Positions 32,716-41,754 of a DNA stretch of 41,754 nt are shown here, piece by piece. Within the stretch, counting starts at the first letter, position 1. Every line of letters starts with the position of its first letter. The stretch is from contig CALCJD010000050.1 of assembly GCA_937960895.1 (NCBI GenBank), positions 1 through 41,754 of the forward strand, written 5' to 3'. Both the position numbers and the translations under genes were made by a program. Below the pieces are notes generated by a model. It was not told where the DNA came from. It did not search any database and saw only the letters and a list, made by a program, of their open reading frames with translations. The DNA comes from an uncultured Spartobacteria bacterium. Its GTDB lineage: Bacteria > Verrucomicrobiota > Verrucomicrobiia > Chthoniobacterales > Terrimicrobiaceae.

Positions 32716-35700
32716 GAAACCACCCTTCCTTTCCTTTCCGTCGTTGGTCACAAGCGGTCCGGTGCTCCGGTGCCGCCTTGGTGGTGGTCCTGGGCCTGCT
32801 GGCCCTCGTTCTCATTTTGGTGGTGGCCTTTCTCAGCAGTGTCTCCGTGGAACTGCAGTCGGCCAAAAAATACTCCGGAGGCGCCGACGCCCGCGCGCTG
32901 GCCGATTCGGCGGTGAGTCTGGTCATCTCGCAGATCCAGGACGCGACCGGCACGCCGACTTTGGCCTGGGCGTCCCAGCCGGGCATGATCCGCACTTATG
33001 ATGACTCGGGGGCCGAGGTGACGGCATACAAATTGTATTCGTCCGGTACCATGCGGGTGAACGGCGGTTTCCATGCCCTCAATGCGCAGGCCGCCGAGGT
33101 GCCGGCGGACTGGGCGGACTCTTCCGCCCTCTACACCGATCTGAACGCACCCGTGGCCGTGTCCGGCACCAACCGTTATCCCATTCTCAGCCCCGCCGCG
33201 GTGGCGCGCAACGCCCCCGGCAATCCCGCGGTCGATGGCAGTTCTTCGCCCGTCGAGGGATGTTACATCGAAACCGGCAATCCCGCGGTGGCCGGAAAAT
33301 CCAATCCGGTCCCCATGCCCGTCCAGTGGCTGTATGTGCTGAGCAGCGGTTCCCTTGCGGCGATTGATCCGGCCACCGGAATCATCGCCGACGCGTCCGA
33401 GAAGGATCCCATCGTGGGCCGAATCGCCTTCTGGACGGATGACGAGACCTGCAAGGTCAATATCAATACCGCCTCCGAGGGGACCTTCTGGGACCGCCCG
33501 TGGACGACGGGAGAAACGCCCTCCTCGTCCAAGGCGGTGGACGGCGGATACGAACGGCGGCTGGCGGCGTCGATCCCCGTGCAGAATGAATTTCAGCGTT
33601 ACCCCGGCCACCCGGCCATGACCTGTCTGAGTCCCATTCTGCCCCGGATGGACGGGGAAAGCGAACTCGCCTACAAGGAGCGGATCTATTCGATCATTCC
33701 CCGCCTCGCCGGCGGGGGCAGCCGGGCGGGAACGGCGTATGTGAGCGGCACCAACTCGATGATTGTGCCCGACAACGAGCGGCTTTTCGCCTCGGTGGAC
33801 GAGTTCTTGTTCAGCGCCTCGAATGTGATGAATGGGAAACGGGTGGAGAATCTGAAGGACGGTTCCCGACCCTTTGCGGTGGAGGATCTGGAGAAGACCC
33901 GCTTTTTCCTGACCGCGCACAGCCGGGCTCCGGAGGTCAATCTTTTCAACAAGCCGAGAGTGACCCTGTGGCCCCTGCAGGCCAATCCCGGTGACCTCTC
34001 CCATCCCGAAGGCTCCCCCTACCGGAATTCCAAGGACAAACTCATCGCGTTTTGTTCGACGATCGGAAACAAGCCTTATTATTTCCAGCGCTACAACGTT
34101 TACACGCCGGGCGAGGCCAATCCGAGCAGTCAAAGTCCCACCATGGACTGGGACCTCATTCCGCGAAATCAGGAGCTTTACGCCTACCTGCAGGCCCTGA
34201 CCAACTGGAGGATCCCCGGATTGGGCGGCTCGCTGGCGGCGAAGTATCCCAATACCCGGGATCAGATCCTCACGGAGATGTTCGACCTGATCCGGAGCAT
34301 GGTCAACACGACGAGCACTTCGACCACGGAGTCGGTTCAGTATTATTACACGCCCTTCAGCCCCTCCGGATTCATCACCGGCCAGGGTCAGGTTGTGCCC
34401 CTCCGCCTTCCCAACGGGACCAAGGGGTTTGGACGCTTTGCCACCGTCACCGAAATGGCCCTGGTGCTTTTCAACCAGGATCCCCTGAAGATCTCGGGGA
34501 CACTGCCCCCCGGTGGGGTGATCACTTCGGGAACCTTTGTTCTTATGGAGAACAACACCGAAAACCCGATGGTTTTGGACAAATACGAGGTTCCCGATCT
34601 GCCCACCGGCACCAAGCTGCTCATCACCGGAACAGACTGGACGCTGAGCACCGAAACCGACGAACCCCGGAACATTGGCGCGGCCATCATTCTCGAGCCC
34701 TTCAATCCGACCCCCGGCCCGCCTCCCTGGACGGGAAACGCCCGCTATGTGCTCAGCGGATTGGATGCCTTGCAGGTGGGATTTCCCAACACCCCTGTGG
34801 TCAATTTGACGACGGCGATTGATTCGACCCTCAACAGCACGTCGCAGGCCGGATTCGAGGCCAATTTCCAAAGGCCCGTCCGGCAGCCGAAAAATCTGGG
34901 AATGACGGATCCCGACAATCCCGATCCGAACCTGTATCCGTTTGTTTCCTCCTTCGTGGCCTCGGGAACCACGATGAATTTCCCGGGCGGCAGGGTCCGC
35001 ATTGATATTTATCAGGGGGCGCAGCGGCCGCTGACACCCACCGATCTCGTGCAGACCATTGAGATGGATTTTCCTCCCGTTGCCAATCTCCCCCTGCCGG
35101 CCTACACCAGGAAAACCGTGGCCTCGGGAACCACGACGGTTGACGTCTACCACCGGAAACACCGGAGCTTTTGCAATTTCTTCAACCGGCTGGACCACAT
35201 GGCCAGTGCGGCCAACATCGGGAAGGGACGCTGGGGCATTGCCGAGGACAATCAGCACCGACCGCTCCCGCTGATTGTCGGCACGGGCGGTTCGCTTTAC
35301 CTGGGTGACACGGTGCGGAGTGTGGAAGCCCGCTACGGAGGCCCGGCGCGCGGCGACTATCGCATGATCGCCGGCCTGGCCAATGTGCCGTCGGACTATT
35401 TCGAAGGGCATGGCGAAAAGGATCCGGCCCTGGGAGGTCCATTGTATTCGAGTTCGGCCCCGGCGGCCCGCCTTGTTCACAACCTGCAGTTCGACCCCTT
35501 CCCGGGGAGTGCGGATACCAGCAACTCCAACGGCTTTTATGCCGGTGCCGGCGGCAGTGGGGATCCCCGGGGCAAACTGGTGGCCGACGCGAACTATAAC
35601 GATCCCAATCGTGGAAATAGCGCCCGCAACAGCACCCGGCCGGTGGCCCCGCGGGGGTTGATGGGAGCCACCATGGCCAACGGTCTTCCCGGCGACTGGG

Positions 35701-36791
35701 ACAACGGGGTCGGAAACATAACGGATGGACCCTATGTCAATCCTCCCGACCAGGCGTCGGCCAACAAGACGGCCGCCCAGTGGAGTCTCTATTACGAAAA
35801 GGGCGGCTATGTGAATTCCAACGGCATCGTGGAGAGCGGGGCGTCCTTTTCTCCCAATCGCCAGATTGCCTCCGCCGTCGCCTTCGGATCCCTGCCGACC
35901 GGGATCGATCCGGCCAATCCGGGGCTCGTGAAACCCTGGCAGACTTTGCTTTTCAATCCGCATCCGGCCGCCGGCGCGGGGCATCCGGGATTTGGAGTGC
36001 CGGTCGGATCTTCCGGGGATGTCAGACCGCCCTATGCCACCGCGCCGGATCACGCGTTTCTGGATCTGTTCACCATGCCGATTGTCGAACCCTATGCCAT
36101 CAGCGAACCCTTTTCGACCGCGGGCAAGGTGAACATGAATTACCAGATCGTGCCGTTCACCTATCTGACCCGCAGCACCGGGGTGCGGGCCGTGTTGAAA
36201 TCCACCAACATGATGGCCATCCCGACCAACGCGGCAAATTCCTACAAATATACGGCCAACAATCCCCCCGACTTCCGCTACACCCTGGATCTCGATGAGG
36301 AGACCGGCACCCTGGCGGGATTCACACGCCGCTTCGCCACGGGCGAAATCTTCCGCTCGGCCTCCGAAATCTGTGAGATCTCCCTTGTGCCCGACAAGGA
36401 GGTGCTGGGAGGCGGAGACCCGCCGGGCAATCCCACCTATTCCGATATGGCGGACTGGTGGAAGGATTTTCAACTGACCGGGGACAATGTGCGGGAGGTT
36501 CCGTATGGACACATCTATCCGCGACTGACCACCAAATCGAACACCTTCACGGTTCACGTGCAGGCGCAGAGCATTGCCAAGGCGAACGGAACCGATCCCC
36601 GGCGCTTTGTGGAAGGAAAGGATCAAATCACCGGGGAGTTCCGGGGCTCGTTCCTGATCGAACGTTTCTTGGATCCCAATTCGGATTCGCTCGTGAATGC
36701 GGCCGGTGAACCCGCGCAGGAAACCGACCGGGACGCCATGGTGGGACCGTATAAATTCCGGGTGATCAGCACCAAGAAATTCGCCCCGTGA
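32712..36791 (+). CDS. Verru_Chthon cassette protein A, giant GspK-like protein
   Basis: 1359 aa. The leader ends RCSG, then AALVVVLGLLALVLILVVAF (21-40) without Glu at +5, as in GspK. The shared helix SADSAVSLVISQ-type region and ASQPGMIRTY follow. DDETCKVNINTASEG lies near residue 242, at nearly the same place as in the first copy (about 245). EPYAISEPFSTAGKVNMN near the C-terminus and the end KKFAP are also shared. It is 66 residues longer than the copy at 665-4546, with clear similarity scattered over the whole length. It starts inside the stop of C (ATGA) and ends inside the start of D (GTGA). Function unassigned. Confidence 0.9.
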   Translation: MRNHPSFPFRRWSQAVRCSGAALVVVLGLLALVLILVVAFLSSVSVELQSAKKYSGGADARALADSAVSLVISQIQDATGTPTLAWASQPGMIRTYDDSGAEVTAYKLYSSGTMRVNGGFHALNAQAAEVPADWADSSALYTDLNAPVAVSGTNRYPILSPAAVARNAPGNPAVDGSSSPVEGCYIETGNPAVAGKSNPVPMPVQWLYVLSSGSLAAIDPATGIIADASEKDPIVGRIAFWTDDETCKVNINTASEGTFWDRPWTTGETPSSSKAVDGGYERRLAASIPVQNEFQRYPGHPAMTCLSPILPRMDGESELAYKERIYSIIPRLAGGGSRAGTAYVSGTNSMIVPDNERLFASVDEFLFSASNVMNGKRVENLKDGSRPFAVEDLEKTRFFLTAHSRAPEVNLFNKPRVTLWPLQANPGDLSHPEGSPYRNSKDKLIAFCSTIGNKPYYFQRYNVYTPGEANPSSQSPTMDWDLIPRNQELYAYLQALTNWRIPGLGGSLAAKYPNTRDQILTEMFDLIRSMVNTTSTSTTESVQYYYTPFSPSGFITGQGQVVPLRLPNGTKGFGRFATVTEMALVLFNQDPLKISGTLPPGGVITSGTFVLMENNTENPMVLDKYEVPDLPTGTKLLITGTDWTLSTETDEPRNIGAAIILEPFNPTPGPPPWTGNARYVLSGLDALQVGFPNTPVVNLTTAIDSTLNSTSQAGFEANFQRPVRQPKNLGMTDPDNPDPNLYPFVSSFVASGTTMNFPGGRVRIDIYQGAQRPLTPTDLVQTIEMDFPPVANLPLPAYTRKTVASGTTTVDVYHRKHRSFCNFFNRLDHMASAANIGKGRWGIAEDNQHRPLPLIVGTGGSLYLGDTVRSVEARYGGPARGDYRMIAGLANVPSDYFEGHGEKDPALGGPLYSSSAPAARLVHNLQFDPFPGSADTSNSNGFYAGAGGSGDPRGKLVADANYNDPNRGNSARNSTRPVAPRGLMGATMANGLPGDWDNGVGNITDGPYVNPPDQASANKTAAQWSLYYEKGGYVNSNGIVESGASFSPNRQIASAVAFGSLPTGIDPANPGLVKPWQTLLFNPHPAAGAGHPGFGVPVGSSGDVRPPYATAPDHAFLDLFTMPIVEPYAISEPFSTAGKVNMNYQIVPFTYLTRSTGVRAVLKSTNMMAIPTNAANSYKYTANNPPDFRYTLDLDEETGTLAGFTRRFATGEIFRSASEICEISLVPDKEVLGGGDPPGNPTYSDMADWWKDFQLTGDNVREVPYGHIYPRLTTKSNTFTVHVQAQSIAKANGTDPRRFVEGKDQITGEFRGSFLIERFLDPNSDSLVNAAGEPAQETDRDAMVGPYKFRVISTKKFAP

Positions 36792-37456
36792 AAACCCGCG
36801 CCGTCCATTGGAAGGGAAGCGCTCCGTCGCGAGGGGAGGGGGGCGTTGACGCCCAAGCCGGATTTTCCCTCATCGAACTCCTGGTGGCGATCGCCATCAT
36901 GGCCATCCTGCTTGCGGTGGCGGTGCCGGCCACCTCCTCGCTCATGGGTGGAATGAACATCGGCCGCTCGGCGGGAATGGTGACCGATGAGTTGAATTTT
37001 GCCCGCCAGACCGCACTCGCCCGCAACCGGGACGTGGAGGTGCGTTTTTACAAGCTTGGCTCAAAGACGGAGGCGGACAACCGACAGTTCCGCGCTTTCC
37101 GGAGTTTCCTTATTGAGGGCTTGGATCCGGCCGGATGGAAACCGTTGAGCCGGGTGAAAGTCCTGCCCGAACCCATCATCATCTCCGACGACACCACCTA
37201 TTCGACCCTTTTGGACCCCGGCGACGGATATCGGGGGCTCACCTCCGGCACCGAGGATCTTCCCGGTCATGGCCCCGTCCCCTACGTGAGTTTCCTTCTG
37301 CGCGCCAACGGAGGCACCAGTCTCAAACCGGTGACGGATAAATGGTTTCTTTCCCTCTTTTCGGAACGGGCGAAGCCGGCCTCCGGACTGCCGGCCAACT
37401 ATTTTACCATCCAGATTGATCCTGTGACGGGACGCACGCGATCCTACAGACCGTAA
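36788..37456 (+). CDS. Verru_Chthon cassette protein D, GspH-like pseudopilin
   Basis: 222 aa from GTG at 36788, overlapping the stop of protein A (GTGA). The prepilin site is DAQAG with cleavage after Gly25, then FSLIELLVAIAIMAILLAVA with Glu30 at +5. The next segment, ELNFARQTALARNRDVEVRF, matches the first D copy and GspH. The C-terminus DPVTGRTRSYRP is nearly that of the copy ending at 668. It is the last gene of this cassette, whereas in the first cassette D comes before A. Periplasmic pseudopilin by inference. Confidence 0.88.
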   Translation: MKTRAVHWKGSAPSRGEGGVDAQAGFSLIELLVAIAIMAILLAVAVPATSSLMGGMNIGRSAGMVTDELNFARQTALARNRDVEVRFYKLGSKTEADNRQFRAFRSFLIEGLDPAGWKPLSRVKVLPEPIIISDDTTYSTLLDPGDGYRGLTSGTEDLPGHGPVPYVSFLLRANGGTSLKPVTDKWFLSLFSERAKPASGLPANYFTIQIDPVTGRTRSYRP

Positions 37457-37478
37457 AGCATTTGCTGTAAACGTGTTA

Positions 37479-37494
37479 GTGAGTTTTTTCTCAC
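37479..37494. terminator. Weak hairpin after the second cassette
   Basis: GTGAG (37479-37483) and CTCAC (37490-37494) flank TTTTTT, forming a 5-bp stem with a T loop, about 20 nt after the D stop. A second small hairpin (GTTTG CGAA CAAAC) follows. Neither is a convincing terminator. Confidence 0.25.
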
Positions 37495-37541
37495 AATCTT
37501 GGCTGTTTGCGAACAAACGGAGGAAGAAGAGAAAAGTGAAT

Positions 37542-37579
37542 ATAAAGCATTGACATAGCAATAATATTCCTCTCAGAAT
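37542..37579 (+). promoter_or_regulatory. Probable promoter of the giant repeat-protein gene
   Basis: TTGACA (37550-37555) is a perfect -35; the best -10 is CAGAAT (37574-37579, 18-nt spacer), which is weak. ATAAAG (37542-37547) and CATAGCAAT (37554-37562) are the same two blocks, at the same spacing, as upstream of the second cassette (30920-30940). The gene start is 21 nt further on. Confidence 0.5.
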
Positions 37580-37600
37580 CTTCCTCTCAACATCCTCCAC

Positions 37601-40600
37601 ATGAGCCTCTCTTCCAACCCTCCCTCTCCAAGGAAAACGATCAAACGTCCTCCTCTCCCCGAGACTTGTTCTTCATGGCTTTCGCGGGTCCGCTGTTTGT
37701 TGGGATCCGGTGCGGTTTTGGCTGGTGTCTTGGGAGCATCCCCGCTTGAGGCGGCCACTTGGACCTTGAACAACAGCGGCAATTGGAGCAATCCCGCCGC
37801 CTGGCTCGACGAAATTATTGCCGATGGGGTGGGTTCGACGGCGGATTTCTCGGCGATCAATATCAATGGGACGCGGACAGTGACGATCGACACCACGCCG
37901 CGGACGGTGGGCCTTCTGACCATCGGTGACATCGACGGCACTCACAATTACATCATTGCCGCGAGTGGCGGAGCATCTCTCACCTTTGACAATGGGGGCT
38001 TGGGTGCCCAATTGATCCAGACGAACGGGGCCAACTCGTTCAGCACGCCGATCGTCCTGGCTGACGATCTCACGATTGCGAATTCGGGTACGGGGACGTT
38101 GTCGTTTTCCGGCGGCGTGACAAGTTCGGGATCGCGTGACCTTGTGGTCAATGCCAACGGCACGGGCGGAATCACCTTTTCCACGGGATCCGTCAACCAT
38201 TCCGGGCAGTTGGTGATTTCCGGTGTGGGCTCGGGAACGACGACAATCAACTCCGTGATCGGGTCCAATGTTTCGGGTGTGGTGCTGGACAGTGCGACTT
38301 CACGGTTGGTTTTGGGAGGCGCGAACACCACCTTTTCCGGGGATGTGACGATCAATAAAGGCACGCTGCAGACCGGCAATAATGCGGCTCTGGGAACGGC
38401 CACGGTCTATTTGGGGGATACATCCGGGGATGCCGATGTCACCCTGTTGGTGAGCAGCAACACCTTCACCAATACCATTGTGGTTCAGGCGGGAAACAAT
38501 GGCACGGCGACGATCGCCAGCAACGGCAACGCTGCGGCCCGTCCGAACGGGAATATCATTCTCAACAATGATTTGACCCTGACCGTGGACTCTCAGCAAA
38601 ACGGCCGGAACTCCGGGGCCTTTCTTCAAACGGGTGGGATCATCAGCGGGTCGGGAAATCTTTATCTTAACGTGACGGGCGGTCTTTCAACGACCAACAA
38701 TTCCGGTCAGCCGCAGGGTAACAGCTTGATTGTGGCCGGGCCGGTTTTGACCACGGGAACAATCCGCAACATCGGCACCGGCGCCGGGCGGGCCTTGATT
38801 TCCGGCAACATTACGGACGCAGCCGCCCTCATTCAGGACAGCGCGACCTCCATGCTTTCCCTTTCGGGCAGCAATTCGTATTCCGGCGCCACTTTGGTCA
38901 ATGCGGGAGTTCTGCGCATCGCGTCCAACAACGCCCTGTCCGCCAATTCGCATGTGACGGTTGCCTCGGGCGCCTCGTTGGTTGTCGGCTCGGGTGGTTC
39001 CACACCCGGGAGCGCGGCCAGTCTGACCATCACCGGATTTGGAACCTCGTATAATTTCGGCGCGTTGCAGGCGCACAACGGCGCAACTTATAACGGGCCG
39101 ATTGTCCTCGGCGGCGATGCCGCGGTGGGGGATTCCCTGGCGACCACCACTCTCAATCTGAACGGGGGCATCACCGGAGCAGGTCATACCTTGACGACGT
39201 TTGGGGAAGGTACCGTGCAAATTGGCGGGGCGATCGCGACGGGATCGGGTGGCCTCATCAAAATCGGATCGGGGACCACAACGCTGTCGGCGGCGAATTC
39301 CTTTACGGGGTTGACGGAGATCGCCGAGGGAGTGCTTGTTGTCAATCATGCGGAGGCCCTGGGTGGCGGGGGGGAAATCACGTTTCGTGGGGGCACCCTG
39401 CGGCATTCGGCGGCAAACGAAGGGGATTTCGGCAGCCGGATTGTCAACAGCACAGGGCCGATTTCCATCGATACGGCCGGTCGGAATGTCACGTACACCA
39501 ACATCGGGGCCTCCAATACCGGAGGGTTGACCAAGTTGGGCACCGGAAGGTTGACGCTCGATGGAACCAATGCGTTTGCCGGACCGATTGTTGTCAACGG
39601 CGGTGTCCTGGCCGTGGCTTCCACCAATGCCATTCCGTCCGTGGGAACCGGCTCGATCTTCATCGATAAGGCGGGTGCCCTGAACAGTGGAGGAGCTTAT
39701 ACCGGAGTGCAGGCCTGGCTCGACAGCGGCAACATTGCCGCCGATTCCACCGGGGCGATTGCGCTGACCGGAAACAGTTCGGAAAACATCGATTTCACCG
39801 GCTACAGCGGGCTGAGCCTGGGGGCTTCCGCCAATTCGACCTATTCCGGAATCCTTACTCCCGCCGGGGGAGTTTATCGATTGGGGGGCGGCGACGCGAC
39901 CCTGACCCTCTCAGTCGATAACGCGCTGACCGGCAACAGGGATTTGGTGGTGGGTTCCGGCAACGTCACGTTGAGCGGCTCAAACGATTTGACGGGCAAA
40001 ACGACCGTGGAATCGAACACCCTGACGCTCAGTGGCAACAACGGCTCATTGGCCAATTCCGCCATCACCGTGAACAGCGGGGCGACTCTGGCCTTTACCG
40101 CCGGAAATTCCGCGTCTCCGGTGACCCGGGCCGACTCTGTGACTCTTCAGCGGGGAACTCTGACTGCTGCCGGCGTTACCGGAAACGACGTGGCGCACAA
40201 TATTGCGGGAGCGGTTACCATCGGCTCCGGTGGCCAGTCGACGATCACGGTAACGGGCAACGCCTCCCGGGATGTGGTGTTGACGGCCGGCAGCTATGAG
40301 CGTCAGGCCGGCGGTACCGTTCTCATTCGCGGCACCAATCTGGGAACCGGCGCCATCGGAACGAGCAACGTGGCCCACATTGTGTTCGACAATCCGAATC
40401 TGGTCGGAGGCGATGGTTCCCTCGGAACCAATCGCGGAATTCTGGTCGGAGCCGTCGGCGATACCGCGGCGAATGGAACGGGCTTTGGTGCCACGGGCGG
40501 CTTGCTCACGCAGGACGAGGTGTCGGGTGTCCGTTTGCTTTCCGCCTCGGAATACGCGGATTCGATCACGGACGGAGGGACGCAGCTGGACAACGTTCTG

Positions 40601-41754
40601 CTTTCCCAGGCCACGGCGGGAACCAAAACGACGACGTTGGATAACAACACTACCATCAACTCGCTTTCCCTTCGCACCGGAGTCAGCGGAGCAAGTGTTC
40701 AGGTAAACGGTTCGGGAACGCTGAGGCTGAATTCGGGAGTGATTTATGCGTCCCTGGCCGGCGGCGCCGCCAGCGGGATCGGCAACGACATCGATTTTGC
40801 CGGTCGTGAAGGCATCATTCTGGCGAGCGTTTCGGGCAACATGCTGCAGATCAACGGGGCGTTGACCAATACCGGGGGGAATGGACTGACCTTCGGGATT
40901 GCGAGCACAGGCACCGTTTCGTTGGGCGGGGCTTCGGCCAACACCTACACGGGAACCACCTCGGTCAATGGAGGAACCCTTGTGCTGAACAAAACGTCCG
41001 GAAACGCGATCACCGGGGACCTCGTTGTGAATACGGGAGGACGTGTGGTCTATTCCGCGTCGAATCAGATCGATGACGGAGCCAGCATCTTCGTCGACGG
41101 CGGTCTTTTCAACGCGACGGGAACGGAAGTTGTGAACAACTTCTCTCTCGGAAAAGGCGGAACTTCGTCCCTCGACAACTTCACCATCACCGGAGACCTT
41201 ACGGTTTCCGGCAACGGAACGATCCGGAATACGGTGAGCGGTTCCATCACCGTCCTTGGCACGACGAACCTCAGCGATGGAGGAACTCTTGTGCTGGAGA
41301 GAAGCCAGGCGACGAATGGAACCTACGACAGCCAGGTCATTCTCAATGACGTCAATATCACCCATGCCGCGAGCGGTGCTTATACCGCGATCAAGATCGG
41401 TCACGGTTCGGGTCTTGGACAGAGCGGCGGAAAATTGATCCTGAACGGTGATCTCACCTTTACCGGCAATGCGACCAATTCCAACACGGTGCTGATCGAT
41501 GCGATTCTCGGTTCCGGCCGTCAGGGAATTATTGGCCTCAATGGAACCCGCGTTTTTGACATCGGCAATGGGGCGGCCGCCGTGGATCTGCGGATCACCG
41601 CCGGAATCGAGGACGACGTTTCCGAGGGGGGCCTGATCAAAAACGGGGCCGGCACGCTTGAGCTCACGGGGGCGAACACCTACACCGGTCCCACCGTGAT
41701 CAACGCGGGCACGCTGCTGATCAATGGTTCGCTTACGAGCGATGTGACGGTGAA
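37601..41754 (+). CDS. Giant autotransporter-associated beta-strand-repeat protein, 3' end outside window
   Basis: At least 1384 codons, open to the window edge without a stop. A Ser/Pro/Lys-rich leader and hydrophobic core (CLLGSGAVLAGVLGASPLEA, to about residue 50) indicate export. The rest is Gly/Thr/Asn/Ser-rich beta-helix-like sequence. PATR-type units of the form (L)xKxGxGxLxLxGxNxYxGxTxVxxGxL are seen at about residues 230-258, 413-441, 550-580, 642-672 and 1346-1375. The clearest are LTKLGTGRLTLDGTNAFAG and IKNGAGTLELTGANTYTG. No catalytic motif is recognised. The C-terminus, which would show a PEP-CTERM tail or a barrel, is not in the window. It follows cassette protein D by 144 nt. 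Confidence 0.88.
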   Translation, partial: MSLSSNPPSPRKTIKRPPLPETCSSWLSRVRCLLGSGAVLAGVLGASPLEAATWTLNNSGNWSNPAAWLDEIIADGVGSTADFSAININGTRTVTIDTTPRTVGLLTIGDIDGTHNYIIAASGGASLTFDNGGLGAQLIQTNGANSFSTPIVLADDLTIANSGTGTLSFSGGVTSSGSRDLVVNANGTGGITFSTGSVNHSGQLVISGVGSGTTTINSVIGSNVSGVVLDSATSRLVLGGANTTFSGDVTINKGTLQTGNNAALGTATVYLGDTSGDADVTLLVSSNTFTNTIVVQAGNNGTATIASNGNAAARPNGNIILNNDLTLTVDSQQNGRNSGAFLQTGGIISGSGNLYLNVTGGLSTTNNSGQPQGNSLIVAGPVLTTGTIRNIGTGAGRALISGNITDAAALIQDSATSMLSLSGSNSYSGATLVNAGVLRIASNNALSANSHVTVASGASLVVGSGGSTPGSAASLTITGFGTSYNFGALQAHNGATYNGPIVLGGDAAVGDSLATTTLNLNGGITGAGHTLTTFGEGTVQIGGAIATGSGGLIKIGSGTTTLSAANSFTGLTEIAEGVLVVNHAEALGGGGEITFRGGTLRHSAANEGDFGSRIVNSTGPISIDTAGRNVTYTNIGASNTGGLTKLGTGRLTLDGTNAFAGPIVVNGGVLAVASTNAIPSVGTGSIFIDKAGALNSGGAYTGVQAWLDSGNIAADSTGAIALTGNSSENIDFTGYSGLSLGASANSTYSGILTPAGGVYRLGGGDATLTLSVDNALTGNRDLVVGSGNVTLSGSNDLTGKTTVESNTLTLSGNNGSLANSAITVNSGATLAFTAGNSASPVTRADSVTLQRGTLTAAGVTGNDVAHNIAGAVTIGSGGQSTITVTGNASRDVVLTAGSYERQAGGTVLIRGTNLGTGAIGTSNVAHIVFDNPNLVGGDGSLGTNRGILVGAVGDTAANGTGFGATGGLLTQDEVSGVRLLSASEYADSITDGGTQLDNVLLSQATAGTKTTTLDNNTTINSLSLRTGVSGASVQVNGSGTLRLNSGVIYASLAGGAASGIGNDIDFAGREGIILASVSGNMLQINGALTNTGGNGLTFGIASTGTVSLGGASANTYTGTTSVNGGTLVLNKTSGNAITGDLVVNTGGRVVYSASNQIDDGASIFVDGGLFNATGTEVVNNFSLGKGGTSSLDNFTITGDLTVSGNGTIRNTVSGSITVLGTTNLSDGGTLVLERSQATNGTYDSQVILNDVNITHAASGAYTAIKIGHGSGLGQSGGKLILNGDLTFTGNATNSNTVLIDAILGSGRQGIIGLNGTRVFDIGNGAAAVDLRITAGIEDDVSEGGLIKNGAGTLELTGANTYTGPTVINAGTLLINGSLTSDVTV

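Noticed and set aside
32748..36626. 1292-residue minus-strand frame opposite Verru_Chthon protein A
   Set aside because: It is an exact antisense of a gene with a clear prepilin N-terminus and conserved paralogue. Its composition (Gly/Arg/His-rich) and lack of motifs are those of antisense reading of GC-rich DNA.
37479..37530. Small hairpins after cassette 2 as a strong terminator
   Set aside because: Stems are only 5 bp and the T-run is in the loop, not after the stem.
40046..41404. 452-residue minus-strand frame in the giant repeat gene
   Set aside because: Antisense to the Gly/Thr/Asn-rich repeat protein that is open for over 1380 codons; no motif of its own.

Overview
The window reads as chromosomal DNA of a GC-rich member of Verrucomicrobiota. 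The strongest pointers are two loci encoding the Verru_Chthon cassette proteins (a four-protein set known from this phylum), large autotransporter-associated beta-strand-repeat proteins, one of them with a PEP-CTERM tail, and many translationally coupled ATGA/GTGA gene junctions with weak Shine-Dalgarno sites. I cannot place it to genus. No tRNA, rRNA, CRISPR array, IS element or phage gene was recognised.

Layout. (1) 1-4546: end of a first Verru_Chthon cassette, order C-D-A, followed at 4633-6177 by a beta-strand-repeat PEP-CTERM protein. (2) 6227-14499: sugar catabolism. A secreted clan GH-A glycosidase with a CBM9-like tail and a cytoplasmic GH2 enzyme run rightward. A Gfo/Idh/MocA dehydrogenase runs leftward, divergent from an AraC regulator. 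A palindromic motif is shared upstream of the beta-strand-repeat gene and the GH2 gene. (3) 14546-18317: a leftward mlrC-like (M81) / IclR / RidA operon, divergent from an FAA-hydrolase gene, with a perfect inverted repeat between them. (4) 18393-24608: a leftward five-gene amino-sugar operon (nahK-like kinase, galE-like epimerase, ROK kinase, PIG-L deacetylase, nagB), divergent from a GntR/LacI-type regulator, with a perfect 8+8 palindrome between them. (5) 24663-30636: an AraC regulator; a striking fusion of a Rieske oxygenase to an RNA m5U-methyltransferase-type enzyme, coupled to an aldo/keto reductase and a Cys-rich exported protein; then a small membrane protein, an HNH protein and an exported rhodanese. 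(6) 30983-37456: a complete second Verru_Chthon cassette, order B-C-A-D. (7) 37601 to the window edge: a giant beta-strand-repeat protein, incomplete at its 3' end.

How it fits together. The organism looks like an aerobic or facultative polysaccharide and amino-sugar degrader with several locally regulated catabolic modules, each with its own regulator. The two Verru_Chthon cassettes look like sets of minor pseudopilins: D, B, C and A resemble GspH, GspI, GspJ and GspK in N-terminal design, with A greatly enlarged. Each sits immediately upstream of a large exported beta-strand-repeat protein, which suggests, but does not prove, a dedicated export or surface-assembly role. The most unusual single gene is the Rieske-methyltransferase fusion at 25611-27773, in which the signature residues of both halves are intact.
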